A stretch of 64,000 bases of DNA from Mycobacterium sp. EPa45 (GTDB lineage Bacteria > Actinomycetota > Actinomycetes > Mycobacteriales > Mycobacteriaceae): NCBI RefSeq assembly GCF_001021385.1, contig NZ_CP011773.1:5332001-5396000 (forward strand), read 5' to 3'. How positions within the stretch are numbered: the first letter of the stretch is position 1; the number at the start of each line of letters is the position of its first letter. Shown one piece after another: positions 1-9,128 of the stretch. Under the pieces are notes generated by a model. It did not search any database. It was not told the DNA's origin and saw only the letters and a program-made list of their open reading frames with translations. The position numbers and the translations under genes were made by a program.

Positions 1-1044
1 GGCCGGTTGGTCCGGGTGATCATTCAGCGCAGCCTGCGGCGCCACCACCATTTGGTCGCACCGACGCTCATCGTCGGCAACGGTCGCGTCGCCGGTCACA
101 TCATCAACCGCCTCGAGGAATTCCCCGAATACGGTCTCGGACCGGTCGGCATCATCGACGCCGAGCCATGGTTCGGCCAGCCCGGTGATCCACGTCCGGA
201 CATCCCCTACCTGGGGCCGCCGGAAGACATCAACAAAGCCATCCGGGACACGGGCGCCCAGAACGTCGTCATTGCGTTCTCCCGGACGCAGGACCAGGTG
301 CTCACCCATGTCGTCCGGGCTGCCCACCAGAACGGGCTGCGGGTTTGGGTGGTGCCGCGGATGTTCGACACGATCGGCGAGCGAGCCCGGATAGAGCACA
401 TCGGCGGTACGCCGCTGCTGGCGCTACCCCACACCAACCCCCGCGGCTGGCAGTTCACGGTCAAGCACATATTCGACCGGGTGGCGTCTTTCCTTCTGCT
501 GCTGCTCATTTCCCCGGTGTTCCTCAGTCTGGTGCTTCTCGTGAAGTTGAGCTCGCCCGGGCCGATCTTCTTCCGGCAGCCCCGGGTGGGACGCGACGGC
601 CGCGTATTCGACTGCTTGAAGTTTCGGACGATGCGAGCGCCCGACGCCGCCGATGCCGCCTTCCGGCTCAAGACCGGTGCCGCTCCCGGCGGCGTCGAAG
701 GTGTCGACCGGCGCACCAAGATCGGCAAAATCCTGCGCGCCACATCACTGGACGAACTGCCGCAGTTCCTCAACGTCCTCAGGGGCGAGATGAGCCTGGT
801 GGGTCCGCGACCCGAACGGCCGGAGTTCGTCGAGTTGTTCGAGGCGCAGATCCAACGCTACGGCGAGCGGCACCGCGTACGAGCGGGTGTCACCGGTTGG
901 GCCCAGGTGCACGGGCTACGTGGGCAGACGTCCATCGCCGATCGTGCCGAGTGGGACAACTACTACATCGAGAACTTCTCGATCGCCCTCGACCTCAAGA
1001 TCCTGGCGCTGACCGTGCCGGCAGTGCTGCGCCGTGCCGAGTAA
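1..1044 (+). CDS. Sugar transferase (polyprenyl-phosphate glycosyl-1-phosphate transferase), 5' end missing
   Basis: C-terminal 347 codons of an exopolysaccharide-type initiating sugar-phosphate transferase. The frame is open to the first base, and the N-terminal membrane helices usual in this family are absent, so the gene starts upstream of the window. Visible parts are a nucleotide-binding-like region (TLIVGNGRVAGHI), a hydrophobic segment VASFLLLLLISPVFLSLVLL, and then the bacterial sugar transferase domain with SSPGPIFFRQPRVGRDG, the basic-acidic KFRTMR region, and DELPQFLNVLRGEMSLVGPRPE, which carries the catalytic acidic residues. Family members move a hexose-1-phosphate from a nucleotide sugar to undecaprenyl/decaprenyl phosphate at the inner membrane. 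The sugar is not predictable from the sequence. Confidence 0.9.
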   Translation, partial: GRLVRVIIQRSLRRHHHLVAPTLIVGNGRVAGHIINRLEEFPEYGLGPVGIIDAEPWFGQPGDPRPDIPYLGPPEDINKAIRDTGAQNVVIAFSRTQDQVLTHVVRAAHQNGLRVWVVPRMFDTIGERARIEHIGGTPLLALPHTNPRGWQFTVKHIFDRVASFLLLLLISPVFLSLVLLVKLSSPGPIFFRQPRVGRDGRVFDCLKFRTMRAPDAADAAFRLKTGAAPGGVEGVDRRTKIGKILRATSLDELPQFLNVLRGEMSLVGPRPERPEFVELFEAQIQRYGERHRVRAGVTGWAQVHGLRGQTSIADRAEWDNYYIENFSIALDLKILALTVPAVLRRAE

Positions 1045-1159
1045 AGGTTCGATAACGACGCGGTTAGCTGGTGTGTGAAAAATACGGGGAGTGGGTAACC
1101 GCCAGTTAACGCATCGGGGAGCGGGGCAGTCCTGTTTCACGCGCGCCTCAGGAGTTAAC

Positions 1160-1318
1160 ATGAGTCACCCCTTGCTCACCTCGACCGATGTTATTCGTCA
1201 CGCCATCGCCGACGAGGTCCGGCGCCTCGGCGGCACCGACGAGAACATCGATGACATTGCCTTCGCTGCGTCATATGCCGTCATGTGCTGGGGATTGACT
1301 GCGTCAGAAGCCAATTGA
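1160..1318 (+). CDS. Small hypothetical protein (52 aa)
   Basis: I do not recognise this protein. ATG at 1160 is preceded by AGGAG at 1150-1154, a good ribosome binding site, so I prefer it to the longer reading from 1091. The product is mostly helical and acidic, with a hydrophobic stretch near the C-terminus (DIAFAASYAVMCWGL). It lies 115 bp after the sugar transferase stop on the same strand and could be co-transcribed, but nothing in the sequence gives a function. Confidence 0.55.
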   Translation: MSHPLLTSTDVIRHAIADEVRRLGGTDENIDDIAFAASYAVMCWGLTASEAN

Positions 1319-1565
1319 CGTCTTCGTCAGTTCCGCGACGCAGCCGCCTTCGAAGCTTGATCGAGCCCGCCCGCGTGATCGGACAGGCGACGGGCGAGTG
1401 CCGCAATCCATTTGCCTGACGACGCCTCACGATCAGCCGCGCTCAGCGCGAGAAGCCATTGTTGCCGTCGGCAAAAATTGCGCTGGCAAGCATTGGCGGG
1501 TTCCGAGCCCGAAGTTGCTGGCATGACCGGCCATTGGGGCTTTGACTTCTGATTTCGTCGTCAAA

Positions 1566-2600
1566 CTACGATATTGCCGCGTTTTCCGCCGGGCATGCGT
1601 CGCCCAAGTAATGAATTCCCTTGTCACGCTCCGCCTCTGGCGGCAGATTCCGCGGCGGGGTGTGAACCAGCGGGCTGTCGAGCGGAATTCGCCCGGTGGC
1701 CCGGTCCCAACCCCCACGAGCGCGCGGGTGCATCCGGCGACGCTTGGGCAACGTCTTGAACGCCAAATTCACCATTCGGCCGAACAGCCAATGCAGTCGC
1801 TCGTCTCGCTTGGACCATGTGTAGCCCATCAGGTCGCGGACCGGCTGATCGTAGAGACCGACCGTGACCCACACCGCGAAGGGGCCGAACGCCTTGAGAT
1901 ACGCCGACCACAGGAAATCTGGAATCCATTGCAGTGAAGGATGTTTCGGCATTGTCGATAGGTCAAGCACCTCACGGGTAGCCCAGTTGTTCTCCAACAC
2001 GTTGCGGCACATATGGTCCCAGTAGGCTTGAAAATCCTCCCAGCTGGCCGGCACCGGCCGCATGCTCATGCCATACATTCGGTACCACGTGACGTGCTCG
2101 TCGAACAGCTGGCGCTTCTGGTCCTCGGTGAGGCCGTCCCCGAAGTGCTCGGCGGTCAGGATGGTGCCCATGAAGAACGTCGCGTGCGCCCAATAGAAGA
2201 CGTCGGGATTCAACGCGCTGTAGCGACGGCCTTGGGCGTCAACACCTTTGATCGGGATGTGGTAGTCGCGCACTTCCGCTCCGGTCATGGGCGCCCGATC
2301 ACCGTCGAACACCACCCCGCCGATCGGGTAGAGCGAGCGCAACAAGCGCGGTAGGCGCTCCATGAAGAAGATCGAGTGCTCCTCGACAGCGGCGCCGAGT
2401 TGGGGATGCATATTCTGCATCGAGCCGGCCCACGGCCCCTGCAGCAGTCCGCGCCAGTCGCCGAAATACTTCCACGTCAGCGAATCAGGACCGAGCGCCG
2501 CGGGCGGCCCGGAATACCCTCCGTCCGTCACCGGGCAGCCGGCTGCCGCCTGCGCGCCCTCGCTGGTGACGGGGCACGTTGGGGACGTATCTTGACTCAA
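1566..2600 (-). CDS. MpaB/DUF2236-family oxygenase
   Basis: A 344-aa protein of the ER-bound oxygenase MpaB/latex-clearing-protein family (DUF2236), common in several copies in mycobacteria. Characteristic parts are the early LTWKYFGDWRGLLQGPWAG segment, HPQLGAAVEEHSIFF, the FYWAHATFFMGTI helix (residues about 134-147, with a candidate haem/metal-ligand His), and DEHVTWYRMYGM. Family members bind haem b and are thought to oxygenate hydrophobic substrates; the substrate here is unknown. The first 30 residues are low-complexity with two CPVT repeats. A TetR gene is transcribed divergently 70 bp away and is the obvious candidate regulator. Confidence 0.85.
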   Translation of the reverse strand: MSQDTSPTCPVTSEGAQAAAGCPVTDGGYSGPPAALGPDSLTWKYFGDWRGLLQGPWAGSMQNMHPQLGAAVEEHSIFFMERLPRLLRSLYPIGGVVFDGDRAPMTGAEVRDYHIPIKGVDAQGRRYSALNPDVFYWAHATFFMGTILTAEHFGDGLTEDQKRQLFDEHVTWYRMYGMSMRPVPASWEDFQAYWDHMCRNVLENNWATREVLDLSTMPKHPSLQWIPDFLWSAYLKAFGPFAVWVTVGLYDQPVRDLMGYTWSKRDERLHWLFGRMVNLAFKTLPKRRRMHPRARGGWDRATGRIPLDSPLVHTPPRNLPPEAERDKGIHYLGDACPAENAAIS

Positions 2601-2609
2601 CTGGTGACC

Positions 2610-2619
2610 TTCCCGGGAA
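2610..2619. promoter_or_regulatory. Perfect 10-bp palindrome between mpaB-like gene and tetR
   Basis: TTCCCGGGAA lies in the 70-bp divergent intergenic region, just upstream of the oxygenase start at 2600. Its position would suit an operator for the neighbouring TetR protein. It is short and in GC-rich DNA, so chance is possible. Confidence 0.25.
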
Positions 2620-2670
2620 ACGCCGTGGCATTTTGACTACATGCGTTGTCACCAAGAGCTTAGGAGGGAT

Positions 2671-3267
2671 GTGACGTCGGGTCAACGACGGGGCCGCTGG
2701 TCCGGCGTTCCGCTGCCGGACCGCCAGGTGCTGCGCCGCGACGAATTGATCGCCGCCGGTGTCACGCTGCTCGGCAGCCCCGACGGCCCGGCGCTGACGG
2801 TACGAGCCGTCTGCCGTGAAGCCGGCCTCACCGAGCGGTACTTCTACGAGAGCTTCCCCGACCGGGACGAGTTCGTCCGGGCGGTCTACGACGATGTCTG
2901 CACTCGCGCCATGACGGCGCTGATGTCCGCCGCGACCCCTCGCGACGCGGTCGAACAGTTCGTGGCCCTGATGGTCGACGATCCAGTGCGAGGACGCGTG
3001 CTACTGCTGGCGCCGCAGGTCGAGGCCGTGCTGATCCACTCCGGCGCCGAGTGGATGCCGAGCTTCATCGAACTGCTGCAAAGCAAGCTGACCGCGATCA
3101 GTGATCCGATGCTGCAGAAGATGATGGCCACCGGGCTGATCGGAGCTCTGACCGCACTGTTCACCGCCTATCTGGATGGCCGGTTAACGCCGTCGCGGGA
3201 CCAGTTCATCGACTATTGCGTCGACCTCCTGCTGGCCCGGGCCGCGGGTTATCCGCCGGCGACCTGA
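2671..3267 (+). CDS. TetR-family transcriptional regulator
   Basis: A DNA-binding helix-turn-helix sits near the N-terminus (LTVRAVCREAGLTERYFYESF, the typical TetR recognition helix ending in Y-F-x-x-F), followed by an all-helical ligand-binding domain with no clear family signature. I chose GTG 2671, with AGGAGG only 3 nt upstream; ATG 2641 in the same frame would add 10 residues and lacks a ribosome site. It is divergent from the MpaB-like oxygenase and probably regulates it and itself. Its 3' end overlaps the convergent PASTA-like gene by 19 bp. Confidence 0.85.
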   Translation: MTSGQRRGRWSGVPLPDRQVLRRDELIAAGVTLLGSPDGPALTVRAVCREAGLTERYFYESFPDRDEFVRAVYDDVCTRAMTALMSAATPRDAVEQFVALMVDDPVRGRVLLLAPQVEAVLIHSGAEWMPSFIELLQSKLTAISDPMLQKMMATGLIGALTALFTAYLDGRLTPSRDQFIDYCVDLLLARAAGYPPAT

Positions 3268-3719
3268 CCCGCCTCGCCCGGAACATTGCCGGTCTGCTCG
3301 AGTTCGCTGGCCTGGCTCTGCTGCGCTTCAGCCTGGGCCTGAGCCAGTTTCTCCTCGTAATCGGAGCGTGCAGCGCGACCTTCCGGGCTGCCCATCGAAT
3401 TACCCGGCACGCCGGCCGTCGCGAAGGTGTTGTTGCAGTTCAGGTACAACAGAATCCGGTTGCCGGGGTTGGTACCGCTGGAGTCGAGAAAATCGGCACT
3501 GCGCGATCCGGTGACGACGCATTGGTCGGTCGGCAGGAAGCTGCCGACTCGGGTGGCGATGGTCGCCGACTGGCCGGCCTGGCTGATCTTCTGCGATGCG
3601 TCGGCGTACGTCATGCCGGCGTATTCATTGATCGCGAAGGCGGTGCCGGAGCCGAACACCACAACCGATGCCGCCGTTGCGGCCACGCCGCCGATGCCGA
3701 GGACCAGGTAGTTCTTCAT
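3249..3719 (-). CDS. Secreted PASTA-like protein
   Basis: 156 aa. A clear signal peptide (residues 1 to about 28, hydrophobic core followed by GTAFA) suggests export. The mature part reads GMTYADASQKISQAGQSAT..., then a Cys-containing strand and NRILLYLNCN. This resembles the single PASTA-like fold in small mycobacterial secreted proteins: a Y/A-D-A start, a helix with I/L, and two cysteines that may form a disulphide. The C-terminal third (residues about 115-156) is Gln/Ala/Glu-rich and probably disordered. Function is unknown; PASTA domains usually bind peptidoglycan or muropeptides, but a single domain does not prove that. Confidence 0.7.
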   Translation of the reverse strand: MKNYLVLGIGGVAATAASVVVFGSGTAFAINEYAGMTYADASQKISQAGQSATIATRVGSFLPTDQCVVTGSRSADFLDSSGTNPGNRILLYLNCNNTFATAGVPGNSMGSPEGRAARSDYEEKLAQAQAEAQQSQASELEQTGNVPGEAGQVAGG

Positions 3720-3867
3720 CGCGACCTCCGGACATATGCGTTGCCTGTGGATTTACGTACCGGATGCTGGTACTCCCTAGTGCGCAGATAGTACGCCGCG
3801 TCGCGGACGCGCGCAGCGCACCGAGGCGCCATGACTGCCAGGTAACGACATGCCCAACAATCGGAAC

Positions 3868-3897
3868 TTGAATGTCACCGGAGTACACAGATATATT
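3868..3897 (+). promoter_or_regulatory. Candidate promoter of desA1
   Basis: TTGAAT (3868-3873) and TATATT (3892-3897) are separated by 18 nt, a good fit to a housekeeping mycobacterial promoter. They lie 36 nt before the desA1 ATG, which has GGAGG at 3923-3927. In M. tuberculosis and M. smegmatis desA1 is reported to be repressed by the TetR-type regulator MadR. I did not find an operator that I could assign with confidence. Confidence 0.5.
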
Positions 3898-3933
3898 GAG
3901 TGCAACCACTAGGAACAGATAACTGGAGGGCTC

Positions 3934-4929
3934 ATGTCGCAAGACCTGACCGACCTCGAACTTTTGCACGAGCTGGAACCGGTGGCGGAGAAGCTCATCA
4001 ACCGCCACATCACGATGATGAAAGACTGGAATCCGCACGACTACATCCCGTGGTCGGATGGCAAGAACTTCTACGCCCTCGGCGGCCAGGACTGGGATCC
4101 CGAGCAGTCCAAGCTCTCCGAGGTCGCCCGCACGGCGATGGTGCAGAACCTTCTCACCGAGGACAACCTCCCGGCATATCACCGCGAGATCGCGATGAAC
4201 TTCTCGATGGACGGCCCCTGGGGGTACTGGGTCAACCGGTGGACCGCCGAGGAGAACCGGCACGGCATCTCCATCCGCGACTACCTGGTGGTCACCCGCA
4301 ACTGCGATCCCGTGGAGCTCGAAGAGCTGCGGATGGAGCAGATGACCCGTGGCTTCTCGCCAGGGCAGAACCAGCAGGGCGATCTGTTCGCCGAGAGCCT
4401 GTTCGACTCGGTCATGTACGTCAGCTTCCAGGAGCTGGCCACCCGGGTGTCGCACCGCAACACCGGAAAGGCGTGCAACGACCCCGTCGCCGAGCAGCTG
4501 CTGGCCCGGATCTCGAACGACGAGAACCTGCACATGATCTTCTACCGCGACGTCAGCGAGGCCGGCTTCGACGTGGCCCCCAACCAGGCGATGAAGTCGC
4601 TGCACCGGGTGCTGCGCAACTTCAAGATGCCCGGATACACGGTGCCGGACTTCCGCCGCAAGGCCGTCATCATCGCCATGGGCGGCGTGTATGACCTGCG
4701 TATCCACCTCGACGACGTCGTGATGCCGGTGCTCAAGAAGTGGCGCATCTTCGAGCGCGACGACTTCACCGGCGAAGCGGCCGCGATGCGCGATGATCTT
4801 GCGAACCTGATCACCGAGATCGAAGAGGCCTGCGACAAGTTCGAAGAGTCCAAGGCGCGCAAGCTCGAACGGGACGCGCGCCTGGCCGAGAAGCGCAGCG
4901 CCAAGGCATTGGCAGGGGCGGCGACATAG
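3934..4929 (+). CDS. desA1: Acyl-ACP desaturase DesA1
   Basis: 331 aa, closely resembling M. tuberculosis DesA1 (Rv0824c) as I remember it, for example WNPHDYIPWSDGKN, GGQDWDP, TEDNLPSYHRE-like and DENLHMIFYRDV. It is a soluble ferritin-fold di-iron desaturase. The metal ligands come from EDNLPAYH (residues about 68-75), EENRHG (two-residue-spaced E/H pair) and DENLHMIFY. DesA1 acts on acyl-ACP in mycolic acid synthesis. The basic C-terminal tail (KARKLERDARLAEKRSAKAL) is a family trait. In M. tuberculosis an antisense RNA (ASdes) overlaps this gene. The dihydrouridine synthase follows immediately, probably translationally coupled. Confidence 0.95.
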   Translation: MSQDLTDLELLHELEPVAEKLINRHITMMKDWNPHDYIPWSDGKNFYALGGQDWDPEQSKLSEVARTAMVQNLLTEDNLPAYHREIAMNFSMDGPWGYWVNRWTAEENRHGISIRDYLVVTRNCDPVELEELRMEQMTRGFSPGQNQQGDLFAESLFDSVMYVSFQELATRVSHRNTGKACNDPVAEQLLARISNDENLHMIFYRDVSEAGFDVAPNQAMKSLHRVLRNFKMPGYTVPDFRRKAVIIAMGGVYDLRIHLDDVVMPVLKKWRIFERDDFTGEAAAMRDDLANLITEIEEACDKFEESKARKLERDARLAEKRSAKALAGAAT

Positions 4930-6089
4930 TCGACTACGCACCAGCGGCCACCGGGCTGCGGATCGGGCCCTTCGCCCTCCGCAGCCCGGTCGTCTTGGCG
5001 CCCATGGCCGGTGTCACCAACGTCGCCTTCCGCACGCTGTGCCGCGAACTCGAGGAAGAACGAGCCGGCACCGTAGCGGGGCTGTACGTGTGCGAGATGG
5101 TCACCGCCCGCGCGCTCGTCGAGCGCCATCCCGTCACGATGCACATGACGACGTTCGCTCCGCAGGAGTCGCCGCGCTCGTTACAGCTCTACACCGTCGA
5201 CCCGGCGACCACCTATGAGGCCGCCCGGATGATCGTCACCGAGGACCTCGCCGACCACATCGACATGAACTTCGGCTGCCCGGTGCCCAAGGTCACCCGC
5301 CGCGGCGGCGGGGCCGCCCTGCCGTACAAGCGCCGCCTTTTCGGCCAGATCGTCGCGGCCGCAGTCCGCGCCACCGAGGGCACCTCGGTGCCCGTGACCG
5401 TCAAGTTCCGGATCGGAATCGACGACGACCACCGCACCCACCTGGATGCCGGCCGGATCGCCGAGCAGGAAGGCGCTGCTGCGGTGGCGCTGCACGCCAG
5501 GACCGCCGCCCAGCGCTACTCCGGAACCGCGGACTGGGACGAGATCGGCCGGCTCAAAGAGGCGGTGACGACGATCCCGGTCCTCGGCAACGGCGACATC
5601 TTCGAAGCCAACGACGCCTTGGCGATGATGGCCGCGACCGGGTGTGACGGAGTCGTCATCGGCCGCGGATGCCTGGGCCGGCCCTGGCTGTTCGCCGAGC
5701 TGTCCGCGGCGTTCACCGGTTCACCCGCCCCGACCCCGCCGACCCTCGGCGAAGTCGCCGACATCGTCCGCCGCCACGGCAAGCTGCTGGCCGATCACTT
5801 CGGCGAGGACAAGGGCATGCGCGACATCCGCAAGCACGTCGCCTGGTATCTGCACGGCTTCCCCGCCGGTGCCGACATCAGAAGAGCGTTGGCACTGGTC
5901 AAGACGCTGGCAGAGCTCGACGGCCTGCTGGACCGGCTCGACCGGGACGTTCCGTTCCCGGACGCCGGGACCGGACCGCGCGGACGTCAGGGCTCGGCAT
6001 CATCGGTCACCCTGCCGGAGGGCTGGCTCGACGACCCCGACGACTGCACGGTGCCGGCGGGCGCCGACGTCATGCACTCCGGAGGCTGA
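4926..6089 (+). CDS. dus: tRNA-dihydrouridine synthase (DusB type)
   Basis: FMN-dependent TIM-barrel enzyme that reduces uridine in the tRNA D-loop. Family marks are VVLAPMAGVTNVAF, the catalytic-Cys motif MNFGCPVPKVTRRGGGAALP, TVKFRIG, ALHARTAAQRYSG, VLGNGDIF and GCDGVVIGRGCLGRPWLF. The start is problematic. The conserved opening (LRIGPFALRSPVVLAPMAG) is in frame from about 4956, but no ATG, GTG or TTG occurs in this frame between the stop at 4794 and TTG 4995, which lies inside the conserved region. ATA 4926 overlaps the desA1 stop and has AGGGG 7 nt upstream, so I mark it as a possible start. Confidence 0.9.
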   Translation: MVDYAPAATGLRIGPFALRSPVVLAPMAGVTNVAFRTLCRELEEERAGTVAGLYVCEMVTARALVERHPVTMHMTTFAPQESPRSLQLYTVDPATTYEAARMIVTEDLADHIDMNFGCPVPKVTRRGGGAALPYKRRLFGQIVAAAVRATEGTSVPVTVKFRIGIDDDHRTHLDAGRIAEQEGAAAVALHARTAAQRYSGTADWDEIGRLKEAVTTIPVLGNGDIFEANDALAMMAATGCDGVVIGRGCLGRPWLFAELSAAFTGSPAPTPPTLGEVADIVRRHGKLLADHFGEDKGMRDIRKHVAWYLHGFPAGADIRRALALVKTLAELDGLLDRLDRDVPFPDAGTGPRGRQGSASSVTLPEGWLDDPDDCTVPAGADVMHSGG

Positions 6090-6318
6090 ACCGAGACAGT
6101 CTCGACATCAGTGCGAGCTGGCGATCGGACCGCTTGTCTCAGTACGATGGTGATCTTGTTGTGGGGCCGCTGGAGTGGCGGACACCCACCGACTGCTGCT
6201 AGAAGACATAGGACAGTTGAGACGGCCGCGCATCGTCGCCGGCCGAGGTGCCGAGACAACCGCACCAAGATTGCAAGCGCAGAGACGCGCACGACCACGA
6301 GTCGGAGGCGACTGGAAC

Positions 6319-8310
6319 ATGAGTGATGGCGGCAACGCCACGCCTGGCCAGCACCGCGCCCCCGATGAGGGCGAGCGGGTGACGCGCACACCCCGGGCCG
6401 CGGCCGGCTCCGCGCCGTGGGAACGCGTCCCGCCGGCCGCCCCGCCGAGCGGTAATCACACCAAGGGCGTCACGGTCGCCGATCTGATTGCCAAGGTGTC
6501 CGGCTCTCGGCCGCCGATCGAGCCCACCCGGCACCGCGCCGAGGCCGACGATCACGACGACGACGCCACTGACCTCTTCGTCACCGACCTCACGGTGCCG
6601 ATCCCCGTCGTCACGGCCGCGTACGCCGACGAGGTGCCCGACCTCGAGGCGATCAATCGCGCGCGCGGATCGCTGGCCGCCGACCCCGGCCCGGCCACCC
6701 CACCGTCGAGCCCCAAAAAGAAGAAGGCCAAGTCACGTCGCAAGCCCGTGCTGTTGGCCGGGCGATCCGCAGCGGCGATCTTCGCGGTGTCGGCGCTGGT
6801 GCTGACCGGTGGCGCCTGGCAGTGGCAGTCGACCAAGAATGATCTGCTGCGCAATGTCGCGGCGCTGGACACCAATTCGCGCGACATCATCGACCCCGGT
6901 GCCCAGTTCGGCGACGAGAACTTCCTGATAGTCGGCGTCGACAGCAGGACCGGCGCAAACGGCGAGATGGGTGCGGGCACCACGGAGGACGCCGGTGGCG
7001 CCCGCTCGGACACCGTGATGCTGGTCAACGTCCCCGCCGACCGAAAGCGTGTCGTTGTGGTGTCCTTTCCCCGCGACCTGGCCATCACCCCGGCCTACTG
7101 CCAGGCGTGGGATCCCGACTCGGGCAAGTACGGCCCGGTCGCGGACAAGATCACCGGCGAGATGAGTGACGACTACCGCTACACCGAGACGAAATTGAAC
7201 TCCGCGTACGCCTATGGCGGACCGAAGTGCCTGGTCAAGGTCATCCAAAAGATGTCGGGGCTGTCGGTCAACCGATTCATGGCCGTCGACTTCGCCGGCT
7301 TCTCCAAGATGGTCGACGCGGTCGGCGGCGTCGAAGTGTGCAGCACCACCCCGCTGAAGGACTACGAGCTGGGCACCGTGCTGGAGAACGCCGGGCGCCA
7401 GACGCTCGACGGCCACACCGCGCTGAACTACGTCCGGGCCCGCCAGGTGACCACCGAGGTCAACGGTGACTACGGCCGAATCAAGCGCCAGCAGCTGTTC
7501 CTGTCCTCACTGCTGCGTTCGATCATCTCCAAGGACACCCTGTTCAGCCTCAGCAAGCTGAACAACGTGGTCAACGAGTTCATCGACGACACCTACGTGG
7601 ACAACGTGCGGACGAAGGACCTGGTCGATCTCGGCCAGTCGCTGCAGGGCGTCAACGCCGGCCGGATCACGTTCGTGACCGTGCCCACCACCGGCATCAC
7701 CGACAGCGACGGCAACGAGCAACCCCGCACCCAGGACATCCGCGCCCTGTTCGACGCGATCATCAACGATGACCCATTGCCCGGCGAGAACGACACCAAC
7801 GCGACGACGAGCCCGATGACCGCGTCACAGAACGCACTTCAGGCCGCCAAACCCAGCCCGGTGCAACAGCAGGCCGAAACGACGCAGACCGAATTGGTCA
7901 ACGCGGTGACCACCGACCCGCACGACATCACCGTGCAGGTGTCGAATGCCACCGGGCAGGACGGACTGGGCTCCACCGCCGCCACCGCCTTGAAGCTGCA
8001 TGGCTTCCACGTGCTGGCCCCGGACGACTACACGGGCACCGTCACCGCGACGACGGTGAAGTTCTCGCCGGGCAACGAACAGGCCGCCGCCACCGTCGCC
8101 GCGGCCTTCCCCGCTGCCCAGATGGAGCGGGTGTCCGGCCTGGGCGATACCGTTCAGGTGGTGCTCGGACCCGATTTCAGCAGCGTGGCGGCGCCGCCGC
8201 CGAGCGGATCAGCGGTCAGCGTGCACGTCAGCCACACCTCGAAGAGCACGCCCACCGAACTGCCCGAAGACCTCACTGTCACCAACGCCGCGGACGTCAC
8301 CTGCGAATAA
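6319..8310 (+). CDS. LytR-CpsA-Psr (LCP) family cell-wall ligase
   Basis: 663 aa from ATG 6319 (GGAGG at 6304-6308), matching the size of the mycobacterial Rv0822c-type LCP protein. Order of parts: a disordered charged cytoplasmic N-terminus (about 140 residues, ending [10 protein letters not shown]), one membrane helix (about 142-165), an LCP domain (about 195-400) with [10 protein letters not shown] and SFPRD, which hold the phosphate-binding Arg/Asp residues, and a C-terminal LytR_C domain (about 536-625). LCP enzymes attach polyprenyl-linked glycans to peptidoglycan; in mycobacteria that is arabinogalactan, although Lcp1 is the main ligase. It may be co-transcribed with dus, but a 229-bp gap precedes it. 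Confidence 0.9.
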   Translation: MSDGGNATPGQHRAPDEGERVTRTPRAAAGSAPWERVPPAAPPSGNHTKGVTVADLIAKVSGSRPPIEPTRHRAEADDHDDDATDLFVTDLTVPIPVVTAAYADEVPDLEAINRARGSLAADPGPATPPSSPKKKKAKSRRKPVLLAGRSAAAIFAVSALVLTGGAWQWQSTKNDLLRNVAALDTNSRDIIDPGAQFGDENFLIVGVDSRTGANGEMGAGTTEDAGGARSDTVMLVNVPADRKRVVVVSFPRDLAITPAYCQAWDPDSGKYGPVADKITGEMSDDYRYTETKLNSAYAYGGPKCLVKVIQKMSGLSVNRFMAVDFAGFSKMVDAVGGVEVCSTTPLKDYELGTVLENAGRQTLDGHTALNYVRARQVTTEVNGDYGRIKRQQLFLSSLLRSIISKDTLFSLSKLNNVVNEFIDDTYVDNVRTKDLVDLGQSLQGVNAGRITFVTVPTTGITDSDGNEQPRTQDIRALFDAIINDDPLPGENDTNATTSPMTASQNALQAAKPSPVQQQAETTQTELVNAVTTDPHDITVQVSNATGQDGLGSTAATALKLHGFHVLAPDDYTGTVTATTVKFSPGNEQAAATVAAAFPAAQMERVSGLGDTVQVVLGPDFSSVAAPPPSGSAVSVHVSHTSKSTPTELPEDLTVTNAADVTCE

Positions 8311-8341
8311 GCCGGGCTTCGCATGACCGGCGTCTGCTTTC

Positions 8342-8360
8342 ATTCACCGTTCGTTCATGC
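8342..8360 (+). promoter_or_regulatory. PHO-box-like direct repeat upstream of phoU
   Basis: Two TTCA cores (8343 and 8354) spaced 11 nt, reading ATTCACCGTTCGTTCATGC, resemble binding sites of the phosphate-responsive regulator RegX3 (direct repeats of a GTTCAnC-like heptamer one helical turn apart). They lie about 50 nt before the phoU start and match the repeats found upstream of pstS. Confidence 0.5.
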
Positions 8361-8405
8361 CGCCTCGGCATACTGGGTGCACTGGCAGAAAGTAGGGTGG
8401 ACGCC

Positions 8406-9071
8406 ATGCGGACCGCATACCACGAGCAGCTCGATGCTCTGACCAACCAGCTGGCCGAAATGTGTCGGATGGCCGGACTCGCGATGGAACGAGCGACACA
8501 GTCGCTGCTCCAGGCCGATCTGGTGCTGGCTGAACAAGTGATCACCGACCACGAGCAGATTTCGGCCGCCAGTGCGCGTGCAGAGGAAGCCGCCTTCGTA
8601 CTGCTTGCCCTGCAGGCACCGGTCGCCGGCGACCTGCGGGCGATCGTCAGCTCTATTCAGATCGTCGCCGACGTCGACCGGATGGGAGCGCTGGCGCTGC
8701 ACGTCGCCAAGATTGCCCGCCGCCGCCATCCCCAGCACACCCTGCCGGAGGAAGTCAACGGTTACTTCGCTGAAATGGGCCGTGTCGCAGTCGATTTGGG
8801 CAACAGTGCGCGCGAGGTGCTGCTGTCCAGGGATCCGGAGAAGGCGCGCCGTATCCGCGAAGAAGACGACGCGATGGACGACCTGCACCGGCATCTGTTC
8901 ACCGTGCTGATGGATCGCGAGTGGAAGCACGGCGTGGCCGCCGCGGTCGACGTGACGCTGCTGGGCCGCTTCTACGAGCGCTTCGCCGACCACGCCGTGG
9001 AGATCTCCCGGCGGGTGATCTTCCAGGTCACCGGCCGACTGCCCGAAGAAGAGGAAATCGCGGCCACCTAG
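8406..9071 (+). CDS. phoU: Phosphate signalling protein PhoU/PhoY2
   Basis: 221 aa, very similar to remembered M. tuberculosis PhoY2 (MRT-Y-H start, HPVAG-like [39 protein letters not shown]). Two three-helix PhoU bundles carry the metal-binding E/D-x3-D signatures ADVDRMG and ERFADHAVE. The protein links Pst transport to the SenX3-RegX3 two-component system and keeps the Pho regulon off when phosphate is plentiful. ATG 8406 is preferred over GTG 8397 because it gives the family N-terminus. It converges on pstB, with a shared terminator between them. Confidence 0.95.
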   Translation: MRTAYHEQLDALTNQLAEMCRMAGLAMERATQSLLQADLVLAEQVITDHEQISAASARAEEAAFVLLALQAPVAGDLRAIVSSIQIVADVDRMGALALHVAKIARRRHPQHTLPEEVNGYFAEMGRVAVDLGNSAREVLLSRDPEKARRIREEDDAMDDLHRHLFTVLMDREWKHGVAAAVDVTLLGRFYERFADHAVEISRRVIFQVTGRLPEEEEIAAT

Positions 9072-9081
9072 AGACATGCGA

Positions 9082-9116
9082 AAAAGGCCGGTATCGCTTT
9101 GCGATCCCGGCCTTTT
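9082..9116. terminator. Bidirectional rho-independent terminator between phoU and pstB
   Basis: AAAAGGCCGG (9082-9091) pairs with CCGGCCTTTT (9107-9116). An inner ATCGC/GCGAT stem encloses a TTT loop. The stem ends in A4/T4 tracts, so it can terminate both convergent transcripts. Confidence 0.85.
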
Positions 9117-9128
9117 CGCTGTGCGGGC

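Noticed and set aside
1327..1524. 65-aa minus-strand ORF between the small protein and the MpaB-like gene
   Set aside because: No ribosome site and no recognisable family. It could be a degenerate gene, but I see nothing to support it.
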